A DNA stretch of 64,000 nt from Catenulispora acidiphila DSM 44928 (GTDB lineage: Bacteria; Actinomycetota; Actinomycetes; Streptomycetales; Catenulisporaceae), in the NCBI RefSeq assembly GCF_000024025.1, contig NC_013131.1:1178001-1242000 (forward strand), in the 5' to 3' direction. The translations under genes and the position numbers were made by a program. Below, piece after piece: positions 42,464 to 51,757 of the stretch. The notes under the pieces were generated by a model that was not told the origin of the DNA, made no database searches, and was given only the letters and a program-made list of their open reading frames with translations. How positions within the stretch are numbered: the first letter of the stretch is position 1; every line of letters starts with the position of its first letter.

Positions 42464-42517
42464 GCGGAGCACGCTTGACTGAGACCTGTCAGCAAGAGCG
42501 GTCAAGGGAGATGCGAA

Positions 42518-43390
42518 ATGAGTAACGGCGTGAACTACCGATCCGCCCAGGTCGACGGGCTGAAGGTCTTCTACCGCGAAGCCGGACCGGCGGATGCCCC
42601 GACCGTTCTGCTGCTCCACGGCTACCCGAGCGCCGGGCACATGTTCCGTGACCTGATCCCGCGGCTCGCCGGCCAGTACCGGGTCATTGCTCCGGACCTG
42701 CCGGGCTTCGGCCAGTCGGACATGCCCGACCACAAGGAGTTCGAGTACACCTTCGAGCACATCACCGACGTCATCGACCGGTTCACCGAGGAGATCGGTC
42801 TCGACCGGTATGCCGTCTACGTCTTCGACTATGGCGCGCCGACCGGCTTGCGCCTGGCGGCCCGGCATCCGGAGCGGATCACGGCGATCATCTCCCAGAA
42901 CGGCAATGCCTACGAGGAAGGACTCAGCGACAGCTGGGCACCGCTGCGCGCCTACTGGCAGGACAAGTCGCAGGCCAACCGGGACGCGCTGCGCGAGTTC
43001 CTCTCCCCGGAGACGACCGTGTGGCAGTACACGCACGGCACTCCCGAGTCCGCGACGGTTTCCCCGGACGGATACAGCCTCGACAACTACTACCTCGCGC
43101 GCCCCGGCGCCGACGAAGTCCAGCTGGACCTGATGGGCGACTACACCAGCAACGTGGAGCTGTACCCGGCCTTCCACGAGTACTTCCGCACGCACACGCC
43201 GCCGCTGCTCGCCGTGTGGGGACAGAACGACCCCTTCTTCCTGCCGGCCGGCGCCGAAGCCTTCCGCCGCGACAACCCCAACGCGACCGTGCGCCTGCTC
43301 GACACCGGCCACTTCGCGCTCGAGACCCACGTCGAGGAGATCGCCGACGCGATTCTCGAGTTCCTGGGCGGGGTTGACTATGAGCACTGA
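42518..43390 (+). CDS. Alpha/beta hydrolase with Asp nucleophile (dehalogenase/epoxide hydrolase-like)
   Basis: A 290-residue cytoplasmic hydrolase. LLLHGYPSAGHMFRD gives the HGxP oxyanion loop and VFDYGAPTGL the nucleophile elbow with Asp104 in place of Ser. DTGHFALE carries the catalytic His, and the second Asp is near GQNDPFF. An Asp nucleophile marks haloalkane dehalogenases and epoxide hydrolases; the HGYP loop favours the epoxide hydrolase side. It is first gene of a three-gene operon with overlapping ends, downstream of a CGNR-type operator motif. Confidence 0.88.
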   Translation: MSNGVNYRSAQVDGLKVFYREAGPADAPTVLLLHGYPSAGHMFRDLIPRLAGQYRVIAPDLPGFGQSDMPDHKEFEYTFEHITDVIDRFTEEIGLDRYAVYVFDYGAPTGLRLAARHPERITAIISQNGNAYEEGLSDSWAPLRAYWQDKSQANRDALREFLSPETTVWQYTHGTPESATVSPDGYSLDNYYLARPGADEVQLDLMGDYTSNVELYPAFHEYFRTHTPPLLAVWGQNDPFFLPAGAEAFRRDNPNATVRLLDTGHFALETHVEEIADAILEFLGGVDYEH

Positions 43391-44081
43391 CAACCTCACG
43401 GTCGTCCTGGCTCACGGCGCTTGGGCAGACGGCTCCAGTTGGGAAAAGGTAGTCAGCGCCTTGGAATCCGCGGGCGTCTGTACCATCGCCGCTCAGCTTC
43501 CGCTGACCTCGCTCGACGACGACGTGGCGGCGCTGGATCGCACCATCGAGCACGTCGAGGGACCGGTCGTGCTGGCCGGACACGCCTACGCCGGCGCCGT
43601 CATCGCCGCCTCCCGAGCCGCGAACGTCCGCGCGCTGGTCTACGTCGCGGCGCTCGCCCCGGACGAGGGCGAGACCGTCGCCGACATCCTCGGCCGCGTC
43701 GCGCCCCACCCGGCGGCGCCGGCGCTGGCGCCCGACGCGCACGGGCTGATCTGGCTCCCCGACGAAGCGTTCCCCGCGGCCTTCGCGCAGGACGCCACGA
43801 GCGAGGAACAGACGTATCTGCGGGCTGTGCAGCAGCCGATTTCCGTTGCGTGCATCACGGTTCCGGTCGGTCGTCCGCTGTGGAAGGACGTGCCTGCCTG
43901 GTTCCTCATCGCCCAGAACGACCGCATGATCCCGGTCGAGAACCAGCGCTTCATGGCTGAGCGGATGGGTGCCACGGTCAGCGTGCACGCGGTGGACCAC
44001 GTTCCGCTGCTCACCGCACCGACGGTCGTCGCCGACGTGCTGCTCGACGTCGTGGAGAAGGTCGGTGGGAATCATGGCTGA
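43380..44081 (+). CDS. Alpha/beta hydrolase-like protein lacking the Ser nucleophile
   Basis: A 233-residue alpha/beta-hydrolase fold protein. VVLAHGAWADGSSWEKV gives the oxyanion loop, NDRMIPVENQ the acid region and DHVPLL the expected His. The nucleophile elbow, normally GHSxxG, reads GHAYAG with Ala69 where Ser should be. Normal ester hydrolysis is therefore unlikely; it may be a cofactor-free lyase, a binding protein or a partner for its neighbours. Its ATG overlaps the previous gene by 11 bases and its end overlaps the next by 8, so the three are translated together. Confidence 0.85.
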   Translation: MSTDNLTVVLAHGAWADGSSWEKVVSALESAGVCTIAAQLPLTSLDDDVAALDRTIEHVEGPVVLAGHAYAGAVIAASRAANVRALVYVAALAPDEGETVADILGRVAPHPAAPALAPDAHGLIWLPDEAFPAAFAQDATSEEQTYLRAVQQPISVACITVPVGRPLWKDVPAWFLIAQNDRMIPVENQRFMAERMGATVSVHAVDHVPLLTAPTVVADVLLDVVEKVGGNHG

Positions 44082-44787
44082 ATCACTGCGGGATCGGACC
44101 GTCGTCGTCATCGGCAGATCGAGCGGCATCGCCCGCGCGATCGCGGATTCGGCGGTGTCGGCCGGCGCGCGGGTCGTCGTCGCCGGACGCAATCCCGAGG
44201 CGCTCGCCGACGCTTACGAGGGCAAGCTCCGCGCCGAGCGCGTCGACGTCACCGATGACGCGTCGATCGCGAGCCTTGCCGCCACGCTGGGACCCGTCGA
44301 CCATCTCGTGAGCACCGCCTCGGCGCGTGCTCGCGGCGTCCTGGGCGACCTCGAGCGCGCCGACGTCCTGAACTCGCTGAACACCAAGGTCCTCGGGCCG
44401 CTGATGCTCGCCAAGCACTTCGCGCCGCAGATCGCCGAGGACGGCTCCTTCACGCTGTTCTCCGGCGTCGCGGCGTTCAAGCCGGCGGTCGGCTACCTCG
44501 GCGTCGCGATCACCAACGGCGCGGCGGACTTCCTCACGCGCTGCCTCGCGTTGGAGCTGGCGCCGATCCGGGTCAACGCGATCGCACCCGGCGTGATCGA
44601 CACCGGCGCTTGGGACGCGATGGGGGAGGAGGGCAAGCAGGCGTACTTCGACCACTTCCGCACCCACAATCCGGCGCGGCGGATCGGCACCTCGCAGGAC
44701 GTCGCCGACGCGGTCCTGTTCGCGATGACCAACCCCTTCCTCACCGGCGTTACGCTGCGCGTCGACGGCGGCGAGCCGCTGACCTGA
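44074..44787 (+). CDS. Atypical short-chain dehydrogenase
   Basis: A 237-residue SDR-fold protein. The cofactor loop is GRSSGIAR (last Gly of GxxxGxG changed to Ala) and the C-terminal IRVNAIAPGVIDTGAWD is typical. The catalytic Tyr-x3-Lys is missing: the region reads GYLGVAITNGAADFLTR, with no Lys four residues after the Tyr, and the NNAG motif is STASA. It belongs to a divergent SDR branch whose chemistry is unclear. It is last gene of the hydrolase operon, with the start inside the previous gene. Confidence 0.85.
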   Translation: MAESLRDRTVVVIGRSSGIARAIADSAVSAGARVVVAGRNPEALADAYEGKLRAERVDVTDDASIASLAATLGPVDHLVSTASARARGVLGDLERADVLNSLNTKVLGPLMLAKHFAPQIAEDGSFTLFSGVAAFKPAVGYLGVAITNGAADFLTRCLALELAPIRVNAIAPGVIDTGAWDAMGEEGKQAYFDHFRTHNPARRIGTSQDVADAVLFAMTNPFLTGVTLRVDGGEPLT

Positions 44788-44952
44788 GGGTCGGTGAGAA
44801 CCGCCGCGGAACCGCACCACTTGCCGTTCCGAACATCCTCATCGCATCATGGATGCGGGCCGACCGGCGGTGTGCCGAGCGGTCCGAGGGGACCGGCGCT
44901 CCGATGAGGTTGGGCGGACCGCTACCCGGCAGCCGCTCTCAAGGATGTGCCG

Positions 44953-45792
44953 ATGTCCTCCGTTTCGCAGCAGTCTGACGTGCTCGCGCCCCGATACGAC
45001 CTCGGGGGCACGACCCCCTATGACGATTACATCCGGGCCTCCGCGCTGGCGGGCCTGCAACAGACCCGCACCGATGATCCCGGTGAGATGGCGTTCCTCG
45101 TGACCAGCCAGGTCATGGAGTTGTGGTTCAAGCTCCTGGTGCACGAGTGGCAGACCGCCGGCGCGGCTCTGCGTGACGACGACCTGCCCACCGCGATGAC
45201 CGCCCTCGGCCGCAGCCTGGACGAACTGCAGGCGTTGAACGCCTCCTGGCTGCCGCTCGCGCGCCTCACCCCGACGCAGTTCAACGCCTATCGCCCCGCG
45301 TTGGGCGACGGCTCGGGCTTCCAGTCCGCGATGTACCGGCGGCTGGAGTTCGTGCTCGGCGAGCGGTCGGCGTCGATGCTCGTGCCGCACGCCGGCACGC
45401 CGGGCATGCAGGCGGAGCTGAAGCAGGCGCTGGGCGAACCGAGCCTGTACGACGAGGTGCTGCGGCTGCTGCACCGTCGCGGCTACCCGATTCCGCAAGC
45501 AGTTCTCGACCGGGACCTCGCTCAGCGCTACGCGGGCGACCCGGCGGTGGAGCAGATCTGGGCCGAGATCTACGCCGCGCCGGAGCGTGAGCCGGAGCTG
45601 GTCCGCCTCGGCGAGACGCTCACCGACGTCGCCGAGGCGATATGGCGATGGCGCGGCGACCATCTGATGGCGACGCGCCGCGCGATGGGCGCCAAGGTCG
45701 GGACCGGCGGCTCGTCGGGGGTGGCGTGGCTGGCCAAGCGCGCGGACGCGCTGATCTTCCCGGAGCTGTGGACGGCGCGGAGCCGGGTCTGA
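44953..45792 (+). CDS. kynA: Tryptophan 2,3-dioxygenase
   Basis: A 279-residue heme dioxygenase that opens the indole ring of Trp to N-formylkynurenine. Family marks are MAFLVTSQVMELWFKLLVHE, the substrate-contact FQSAMYRRLEFVLG, and the C-terminal HLMATRRAMGAKVGTGGSSGVAWL with the heme-ligand His. Length is normal for bacterial enzymes. The start may be the ATG or a GTG six bases upstream; AAGGA precedes both. No kynureninase or formamidase gene is adjacent, so the product is probably used by genes elsewhere or by secondary metabolism. Confidence 0.92.
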   Translation: MSSVSQQSDVLAPRYDLGGTTPYDDYIRASALAGLQQTRTDDPGEMAFLVTSQVMELWFKLLVHEWQTAGAALRDDDLPTAMTALGRSLDELQALNASWLPLARLTPTQFNAYRPALGDGSGFQSAMYRRLEFVLGERSASMLVPHAGTPGMQAELKQALGEPSLYDEVLRLLHRRGYPIPQAVLDRDLAQRYAGDPAVEQIWAEIYAAPEREPELVRLGETLTDVAEAIWRWRGDHLMATRRAMGAKVGTGGSSGVAWLAKRADALIFPELWTARSRV

Positions 45793-45949
45793 CGGCGTCT
45801 GAGCACCGCCTGGCAGCGTCCGCGTACGTGGGCCGCTCACGTAGGCCGCTCACGGCTCGAGGCGCTCGCGCTCCGTCATCAAGGTTTTACGACTTCGGAT
45901 GGCTAGCATGGCCAGTGCAAGTGGCTCAGCCAGAGGAAGGCCTTGTCAG

Positions 45950-46933
45950 ATGGAAAAGCGAGTCCTGGGCCGGACCGGCCGGCAGGTCGGCGTGATCGGT
46001 CTCGGTGCGTGGCAGCTGGGTGCGGACTGGGGTGAGGTGGCCGAGGACGACGCGCTGGCCACGCTCTCCGCCGCCGTGGACGACGGGGTGTCCTTCCTGG
46101 ACACCGCCGACGTCTACGGCGACGGACGGAGCGAGCAGCTGATCGGGACGTTCCTGAAGTCGCGCCCCGGTGCGGACCTCACGGTCGCCACGAAGATGGG
46201 ACGCCGAGTCCCGCAGGTCCCGGAGGCGTACACGCTGGACAACTTCCGCGCGTGGAACGACCGCTCCCGCAAGAACCTGGGGGTCGACACCCTCGATCTG
46301 GTGCAGCTGCACTGCCCGCCGACGCCGGTGTACTCCAGCGACGAGGTCTTCGACGCACTGGACACCCTGGTCGACGAAGGCCGCATCGCCGCCTACGGCG
46401 TGAGCGTCGAGACCCGCGCCGAGGCGCTGACGGCGATCGCCCGCCCCGGCGTGGCAAGCGTGCAGCTCATCTTGAACATGCTGCGCCTCGGCCCGCTCGC
46501 CGATGTGCTCCCCGCCGCCCGCGAGGCCGGCGTCGGCATCATCGCCCGCGTCCCCCTCGCCAGCGGACTCCTGTCCGGCAAGTACGACGAGCACACCACC
46601 TTCGCCGAGAACGACCACCGGAACTACAACCGCCACGGCGAAGCCTTCGACGTCGGCGAGACCTTCTCAGGCGTCGACTTCGCCACCGGCCTGCAGGCGG
46701 TACGCCGCCTGGCGCCACTGGTCCCCGAGGACGTCACGATGGCGCAGTTCGCCTTGCGCTGGATCGTGGACCAGCCCGGAGTCAGCGTGGTCATCCCCGG
46801 CGCCCGCAACCCGAAGCAGGCCGCCGGAAACGCGGCTGCGGCGGCCGTGGCGCCGCTGTCCGAGGCGGATCTGGCTGCGGTGCGCGAGGTGTACGACGAG
46901 CTGATCGCGCCTCAGATCGGCGAGCGCTGGTAG
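45950..46933 (+). CDS. Aldo/keto reductase
   Basis: A 327-residue TIM-barrel NADPH oxidoreductase. The N-terminus is RVLGRTGRQVGVIGLGAWQLG, the catalytic Tyr lies in DTADVYGDGRSE and the Lys in VATKMGRR. The phosphate-binding loop is VIPGARNPKQAAGN. The start ATG has AGAGGAAGG upstream and begins at the usual family position. Substrate unknown. It is monocistronic, followed by a hairpin terminator. Confidence 0.9.
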   Translation: MEKRVLGRTGRQVGVIGLGAWQLGADWGEVAEDDALATLSAAVDDGVSFLDTADVYGDGRSEQLIGTFLKSRPGADLTVATKMGRRVPQVPEAYTLDNFRAWNDRSRKNLGVDTLDLVQLHCPPTPVYSSDEVFDALDTLVDEGRIAAYGVSVETRAEALTAIARPGVASVQLILNMLRLGPLADVLPAAREAGVGIIARVPLASGLLSGKYDEHTTFAENDHRNYNRHGEAFDVGETFSGVDFATGLQAVRRLAPLVPEDVTMAQFALRWIVDQPGVSVVIPGARNPKQAAGNAAAAAVAPLSEADLAAVREVYDELIAPQIGERW

Positions 46934-46962
46934 CTGGTAGAGCTGGTAGCCGGCTGCGGTTC

Positions 46963-46989
46963 GGGGTCTGGTGGTTGCCACCAGACCCC
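46963..46989. terminator. Terminator between convergent genes
   Basis: Perfect 12-bp arms GGGGTCTGGTGG and CCACCAGACCCC with a 3-base gap, 29 bases past the aldo/keto reductase stop and before the convergent esterase stop. Confidence 0.8.
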
Positions 46990-47017
46990 CCGCGGCGAAC
47001 CAGCCATTAGACCGGCC

Positions 47018-48076
47018 TCACCCGCCGAGCGCATCCACCATGTTCATGATGCTCTCGATCTGCGCGCCGCCCTGGATCGGGTAGTTGGTGGCGCCGAGGT
47101 AGCCCCACCAGTCCCAGCAGCCTAGGGGGTTGCTGGCGCCGGTGGTGGCTTGCGGGTAGAGGACGATCATGTTGTTGGTGTCCGCGTACTGGTTGAGGTT
47201 GGCCTCGTCGACGAAGGCGGTGCCGACGGTGTCGTAGCCCTGATCGCAGCCGTGGAGGGCGACGAGGAGCCGGCAGGTCGAGCCGGTGGCGCAGGAGTGG
47301 GGGACGTAGGAGAACCCTGCGCTCGACAGGTCCAGGGCGCCGGCTGAACCGCCGAGGGCGTAGGCGTTCTGGTTGAACCGGGTCAGGGTGCCGGTCAGTG
47401 GGCCGGTGTTCTCGGCGGTGACTGAGCCGAGCAGGGCGGTCAGCATGTCGTGCTCGGGGTCGGTGCCGCAGTTGTTCAGGTACGGGGAGCCGGTCGTGCC
47501 GCAGGAGTTGGAGCCGTACGGCGTCACCCAGGCGTGCCCGGCTCCGGTGCCGGTGACCGAAGTGACGTGTGCGCCGAAGTGGGAGAAGAAGCTCGCGCCG
47601 TCCTTGCTCACGGAAGCGGCGATGGCAGTGTCCTGCGAACCGTGGTACACCCACACCGGCCGTCCGGACAGGTGGCTGATCGGGTCGATCCAGCCGTAGG
47701 CGGACCAGAGTGAGGCGTCGGCTTCCAGGGTGCTGAGATAGTCCGGGTAGGTGTTGGCCGCGCAGCCGTACAGAGCCTCGGCGGCGTTGTTCTCAGCGCA
47801 GTAGTACGGACCGGCGCCGAACACCGCGGTGCCCTTGATCCGGCTGGAGTAGGCGACCTGCAACTGCCCGGCCATGTAACCGCCGGAGGAGATCCCGGCG
47901 ACGTAGACCCCTGATATTTGGTGCCCGGACAGGCTGCCCGCCACCGGACTCACGGTGTGGAGCCCGCCGCTCGCCGACGCCTGCGTGGTCGGCACAGCCA
48001 TCGCTGCGAACAGTGTCAGAGCCCATAGTGCCGCCCACCGCCGTGTGACACGCAGCATGCGCACGCTTCTCACCAC
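47018..48076 (-). CDS. Secreted PHB-depolymerase-like esterase
   Basis: A 352-residue exported hydrolase of the polyhydroxybutyrate-depolymerase/LpqC group. The signal peptide is WAALWALTLFAAMAVPTTQASA. The lipase box is GISSGGYMAG, the Asp lies in YHGSQDTAI and the His in GAGHAWV. The C-terminal LLVALHGCDQGY is a family mark. Several Cys suggest disulfides. It would cleave short-chain polyhydroxyalkanoates or similar esters outside the cell. GTG start with GGAGGGGAGG upstream; an in-frame ATG six codons later is possible. Confidence 0.88.
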   Translation of the reverse strand: MVRSVRMLRVTRRWAALWALTLFAAMAVPTTQASASGGLHTVSPVAGSLSGHQISGVYVAGISSGGYMAGQLQVAYSSRIKGTAVFGAGPYYCAENNAAEALYGCAANTYPDYLSTLEADASLWSAYGWIDPISHLSGRPVWVYHGSQDTAIAASVSKDGASFFSHFGAHVTSVTGTGAGHAWVTPYGSNSCGTTGSPYLNNCGTDPEHDMLTALLGSVTAENTGPLTGTLTRFNQNAYALGGSAGALDLSSAGFSYVPHSCATGSTCRLLVALHGCDQGYDTVGTAFVDEANLNQYADTNNMIVLYPQATTGASNPLGCWDWWGYLGATNYPIQGGAQIESIMNMVDALGG

Positions 48077-48181
48077 GGCCTCCCCTCCGTCTTGTCCCGC
48101 CGATGTTTCGGGGAACGTAGCTCCGGAGGGGAGGGCCAGCCATGTGCGTGCACACCATAACGACCGTGGCGCTTGTGGGAT

Positions 48182-49807
48182 CTAGCTGAGGCTCAACACC
48201 TCGCGCAGCACACCCTGCAACTCGGACTGGCGATCCAGGACGCCGTCCGTCGAGCGCCACGCGACGAATCCGTCCGGGCGGACCAGCACCGCGCCGTCCG
48301 GTCCGATGCCGTACGAGTTCTGCCAATCGACGCCGTCCTGGTCGCCGAACCGATGGCAGTTGATCGGCACACCCGTCTCGCTGGCCGCCGATGCCGCAGC
48401 CACGCGCCACGCGCTGTCCTTCCCGGAAAGCAGGACCGGCCTCCGCTCGAACAAGTCGATCGTGGAGATTCTCGCAGTATCCTGATCCACCTCGCCCTGA
48501 TTCAGCCACAGGTGCGGAGCCCTGGTCCCGGGCTCGCCGGTCGCGGCGAAGTGTTCCGGGACGATAGGCGCCTTCGCGTCCGCGCCGACCATCGCACCCG
48601 AGGTGTACCGGTACCCGAGCGCCACCGGCAGCACCGAGGAGCGGCCGCCGCCGCCACCGCCGACCGGGGGAGCGTCGAAGCCCGGGTGGCTGTGCTCCGC
48701 CGAGCGCAGGGCAGCTCGCGAGGCGGTCTCCACGGCTACCGGCTGGCGCTCGATCCCGTAGGTGTTCAGCAGCCCGGGACCTGCCCAGCCGGACAACACC
48801 GCGGAGAGCTTCCACGCGAGGTTGTGCGCGTCCTGGATCCCGGTGTTGGACCCGAAGGCGCCGGTGGGCGGCATTTCGTGCGCCGAGTCGCCGGTGAGGA
48901 AGACCCGGCCGTCGTGATAGCGGTCGGCGACGCGCTCGGCCGCGTGCCACGGCGCCCTGCCGGTGATCTCGACCGGCAGTTCGGGGACGCCGGCGGCCGC
49001 ACGGATGTGCGCCGCGCACCGCTCGTCGGTGAAGTCCTCGATCGTCTCGCCGCGGTCGGGGTGCCACGGGACGTGGAAGACCCAGTGCTCGCGGTTGTCT
49101 ACCGGGAGCAGCGCGCCGGCGCCCTGCGGATGGGTCAGGTAGCAGGCGATGAACCGGCGGTCGCCGACCACATGGGCGAGCTGCTCGGCGCGGAAGGTGA
49201 CGCTGATGTTGTGGAACAGGTCGCCGCGTCCGCTCTGGGTGATGCCGAGCTGCTCGCGGATCGGGCTGCGCGGACCGTCGGCGGCGACCAGATAATCCGC
49301 GTGGACCGTGCTGCTGCGTCCGGTGGAACGGTCCAGCAGTTCGGCTGTGACACCGTCGTCGTCCTGTTCGAACGAGACCAGCTCGGTGCCGAAGCGGACC
49401 TCGCCGCCGAGCTTCTCCGCGTGCCGCAGGAGTACCGGTTCCAGGTCGTTCTGGCTGCACAGGCACCAGGACGCCGGGCTGAAGCCGGCCGTCTTGCCGC
49501 CGGGGTCGATCTGCCGGAAGAGCCACTCCTGCTCGCTGCCGGCGAGCGTGTGCGCTTGCAGGATGCCGTGGTTGTCGCGCAGGACGGACGCGGCGCGGCG
49601 GATGTCGTCCTCCATTCCGGCGACGCGGAACAGCTCCATGGTCCGCAGGTTGTTGCCGCGGCCACGCGGGTGGTGCGAGGTCCTCGCGTGCCGCTCGACC
49701 AGCAGGTGCCGGACGCCGAGGCGGCCGAGGAACACCGACATGGACAGGCCCACGAGGGAGCCTCCGACCACGAGTACCGGTATCCGTTGCTCACTGCGCT
49801 GCTTCAC
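48182..49807 (-). CDS. FAD-dependent aromatic polyketide hydroxylase (whiE ORFVIII-like)
   Basis: A 541-residue flavoprotein monooxygenase of the PgaE/RdmE class. The FAD loop is VLVVGGSLVGLSMSVFLGRLG (about residues 11-31), the second nucleotide motif YLVAADGPRSPIREQLG, and the third GDSAHEMPPTGAFGSNTGIQDAHNLAWKL. The C-terminal thioredoxin-like domain (about 430-541) is normal for polyketide hydroxylases. It uses NADPH and O2 to hydroxylate an aromatic polyketide. It is transcribed away from the polyketide operon across a 163-bp spacer, the arrangement of whiE ORFVIII. Confidence 0.93.
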   Translation of the reverse strand: MKQRSEQRIPVLVVGGSLVGLSMSVFLGRLGVRHLLVERHARTSHHPRGRGNNLRTMELFRVAGMEDDIRRAASVLRDNHGILQAHTLAGSEQEWLFRQIDPGGKTAGFSPASWCLCSQNDLEPVLLRHAEKLGGEVRFGTELVSFEQDDDGVTAELLDRSTGRSSTVHADYLVAADGPRSPIREQLGITQSGRGDLFHNISVTFRAEQLAHVVGDRRFIACYLTHPQGAGALLPVDNREHWVFHVPWHPDRGETIEDFTDERCAAHIRAAAGVPELPVEITGRAPWHAAERVADRYHDGRVFLTGDSAHEMPPTGAFGSNTGIQDAHNLAWKLSAVLSGWAGPGLLNTYGIERQPVAVETASRAALRSAEHSHPGFDAPPVGGGGGGRSSVLPVALGYRYTSGAMVGADAKAPIVPEHFAATGEPGTRAPHLWLNQGEVDQDTARISTIDLFERRPVLLSGKDSAWRVAAASAASETGVPINCHRFGDQDGVDWQNSYGIGPDGAVLVRPDGFVAWRSTDGVLDRQSELQGVLREVLSLS

Positions 49808-49970
49808 GGTGCGGCTCCATTCCTGGCGTTGCCGGGGGGATCTGTTCTCTGGCTAATTGACCACGAGCACGACGATTGCGCGAATTTCGCCCGGATGGCT
49901 GTGAATCGTCGCGCGGTCCGGATACCTCGGAAACGATCTGGTGTCAGGCAACCGGAAAGTGAGACAGCCC

Positions 49971-51107
49971 ATGGCCCAGACAGCTCCCGTCCTCGACGAG
50001 CGCGCCCGACCGACCGACTCCCGCTTGCGAGTCGTCCTTCTGCTGGACGTCCATGACGGCGAGCAGCAAAGCTTCCTTGAGGCGTACGAGCAGATGCGCT
50101 ACCAGGTCTCGGCAGTGCCCGGGCACCTGACCGACCAGCTCTGCCAGTCCACCGACGACCCGCTGCGCTGGCTCATCACCAGCGAGTGGGAGGCACCCGA
50201 GCCGTTCCTGTCCTGGCTGGACAGCGCGGAGCACCGGGAGATGGTCAGGCCTTTGAGCAAGTGTGTCCGAGACACCAGATCCCTGCGTTTCACAGTGTTC
50301 CGCGAGACGTTCGGAGCGCAGAGCGTCGACAGCGTCCTGCCGCCCCGGGAGCGCAAGGGAACCGGTCCCGTCGCCCTCGGTCCCGGCCCGGACGGCATCA
50401 TCCGGCACGCGCTCACCTTCAACGTGAAGCCGGGCAGCGAGCAGACCGTCGCCGACATCCTCGCCGGCTACACCTCCCCGGCGTCCCAGGTGGACGAGAC
50501 CACGCGGCTGGTCCGCACCTCGCTGTTCATGCGGGGCAACGAGGTGGTCCGTTCGGTGGAGGTGATGGGCGACCTGGTCGCCGCGCTGCGCCACGTCGCC
50601 GCGCAGCCCGAGGTGCGGGCGGTCGAAGAGGCGATCAACCCCTACCTGGAGCAGGCCCGGGATCTGAACGACCCGCTGGCCGCCCGGGACTTCTTCATGC
50701 GCGCGGCGCTGCCTGCCGTGCACCACCACGCGCGCGCCGGCAAGCCCACCAAGAAGGCGGAGCCGCAACGCTTCGCCTACACCTACCCGGCGCGCTCGGG
50801 CTGCGGCGCGGCGATCGCCGAGTTCCTGGCCCGCCAGGACCGTGCCGCGATGGACGACCCCAAGTCCCCGCTCGTGCGCAGCACCGTGTTCCAGCGCGAG
50901 GACCGTGTGGTCCGGATGGTCGACATGACCGTGCCGGCGACGACGGACCCGGCGACGGCGCTCGGCGTCATGAGTCCGCGCGCCGGCGCCGTGCTGGCCC
51001 GGCTGATCCGGACGCCGCCGGACCTGCGCGACGACGACGGCCGCCGCGCGGCGATGGCGAACTGGGAGCTGACGACGATCACCGACCGGCGCTCGCCGCA
51101 GGCCTGA
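49971..51107 (+). CDS. SchA/CurD-like protein with ABM-type repeats (whiE ORFI-like)
   Basis: A 378-residue cytoplasmic protein of the SchA/CurD family, found only in type II polyketide (spore-pigment) clusters. An N-terminal part resembling the antibiotic-biosynthesis monooxygenase fold ([28 protein letters not shown]) is followed by a second similar unit ([22 protein letters not shown]) and a C-terminal third ([21 protein letters not shown]). Three ferredoxin-like units in a row suggest a cyclase or oxygenase role not yet settled for the family. The ATG with GGAAAGTGAG upstream was chosen. It is first gene of the polyketide operon. Confidence 0.85.
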   Translation: MAQTAPVLDERARPTDSRLRVVLLLDVHDGEQQSFLEAYEQMRYQVSAVPGHLTDQLCQSTDDPLRWLITSEWEAPEPFLSWLDSAEHREMVRPLSKCVRDTRSLRFTVFRETFGAQSVDSVLPPRERKGTGPVALGPGPDGIIRHALTFNVKPGSEQTVADILAGYTSPASQVDETTRLVRTSLFMRGNEVVRSVEVMGDLVAALRHVAAQPEVRAVEEAINPYLEQARDLNDPLAARDFFMRAALPAVHHHARAGKPTKKAEPQRFAYTYPARSGCGAAIAEFLARQDRAAMDDPKSPLVRSTVFQREDRVVRMVDMTVPATTDPATALGVMSPRAGAVLARLIRTPPDLRDDDGRRAAMANWELTTITDRRSPQA

Positions 51108-51111
51108 CGCC

Positions 51112-51190
51112 TGAGCACGCCCGAGCACGCCCCAGCACGCCCCAGGGCGGCCCAGAACGCCCAGCCACCTCAGCACGCCCAAGCACACCC
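51112..51190 (+). repeat. Degenerate AGCACGCCC tandem repeat in polyketide operon spacer
   Basis: About seven copies of a 9-11-bp unit (GAGCACGCCC, CAGCACGCCCC, CAGAACGCC and variants) fill the spacer between the SchA/CurD gene and the cupin. It has no coding sense in any frame that I can support. Confidence 0.6.
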
Positions 51191-51250
51191 GAAAAGAAGA
51201 ACGCACCCGACGTCCGTCCGGGTGACCTCAAGCGCGAGGGGAAGATCGTC

Positions 51251-51757
51251 GTGACCACGCACCTGCCTGTTGTCGTCAACGTCGCCGACGCGCCGTCGAA
51301 CCGCCGCCGCGGCGGTGATCTGCGGGCGATGCTCACGCCGTCCGCCGTCGGCGCGACGAGCGGCTTCATGGGACTGGCCATCGTCGAGCCGGGCGAGCGC
51401 ATCGGCGAGCACTACCACCCCTACTCCGAGGAGTTCGTCTTCGTCGTCTGCGGCGAGCTGATGGTCGATCTGGACGGCGTGCCGCAGCCGCTGCACGCCG
51501 ACCAGGGCATGATGATCCCGATCGGCATGCGCCACCGGTTCCGCAACGTCGGCACGACCGAGGCGCGCCTGGTGTTCCACCTCGGTCCGCTGGCTCCGAG
51601 GCCGGAGCTCGGCCACGTGGACACCGAGCAGACCGAACAGACCGAACAGACCGAACAGATCAAGCAGGCCGAACAGACCATCGAGCAGCCGGTCCACCGG
51701 CACGTCGGCCAGCCGCCGCACGCGGACGCGCCCGAACCCGCGGAGGCCGTCCGATGA
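51251..51757 (+). CDS. Cupin protein of the polyketide operon (whiE ORFII-like)
   Basis: A 168-residue cupin. Motif 1 is [25 protein letters not shown] with the metal ligands His-x-His and Glu, and motif 2 is [14 protein letters not shown] with the fourth His ligand. Cupins at this place in spore-pigment clusters are believed to act on the polyketide chain or tailor it. After residue 120 the protein ends in a low-complexity [11 protein letters not shown] tail from a 9-bp tandem repeat. GTG start with GAGGGGAAG upstream; its stop overlaps the KS-alpha start (ATGA). Confidence 0.88.
   Translation: MTTHLPVVVNVADAPSNRRRGGDLRAMLTPSAVGATSGFMGLAIVEPGERIGEHYHPYSEEFVFVVCGELMVDLDGVPQPLHADQGMMIPIGMRHRFRNVGTTEARLVFHLGPLAPRPELGHVDTEQTEQTEQTEQIKQAEQTIEQPVHRHVGQPPHADAPEPAEAVR

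Larger units (their letters stand above)
42099..42517. other. 419-bp intergenic region
   Basis: No gene is supported between the CGNR gene and the hydrolase operon. The open frame at 42111-42437 has no ribosome site. The region holds a 20-bp-arm terminator (42354-42400), the third TAAC-N19-GGTTAG motif, and an inverted repeat TGACAGGT (42453-42460) / ACCTGTCA (42484-42491) in the promoter zone. Confidence 0.65.
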
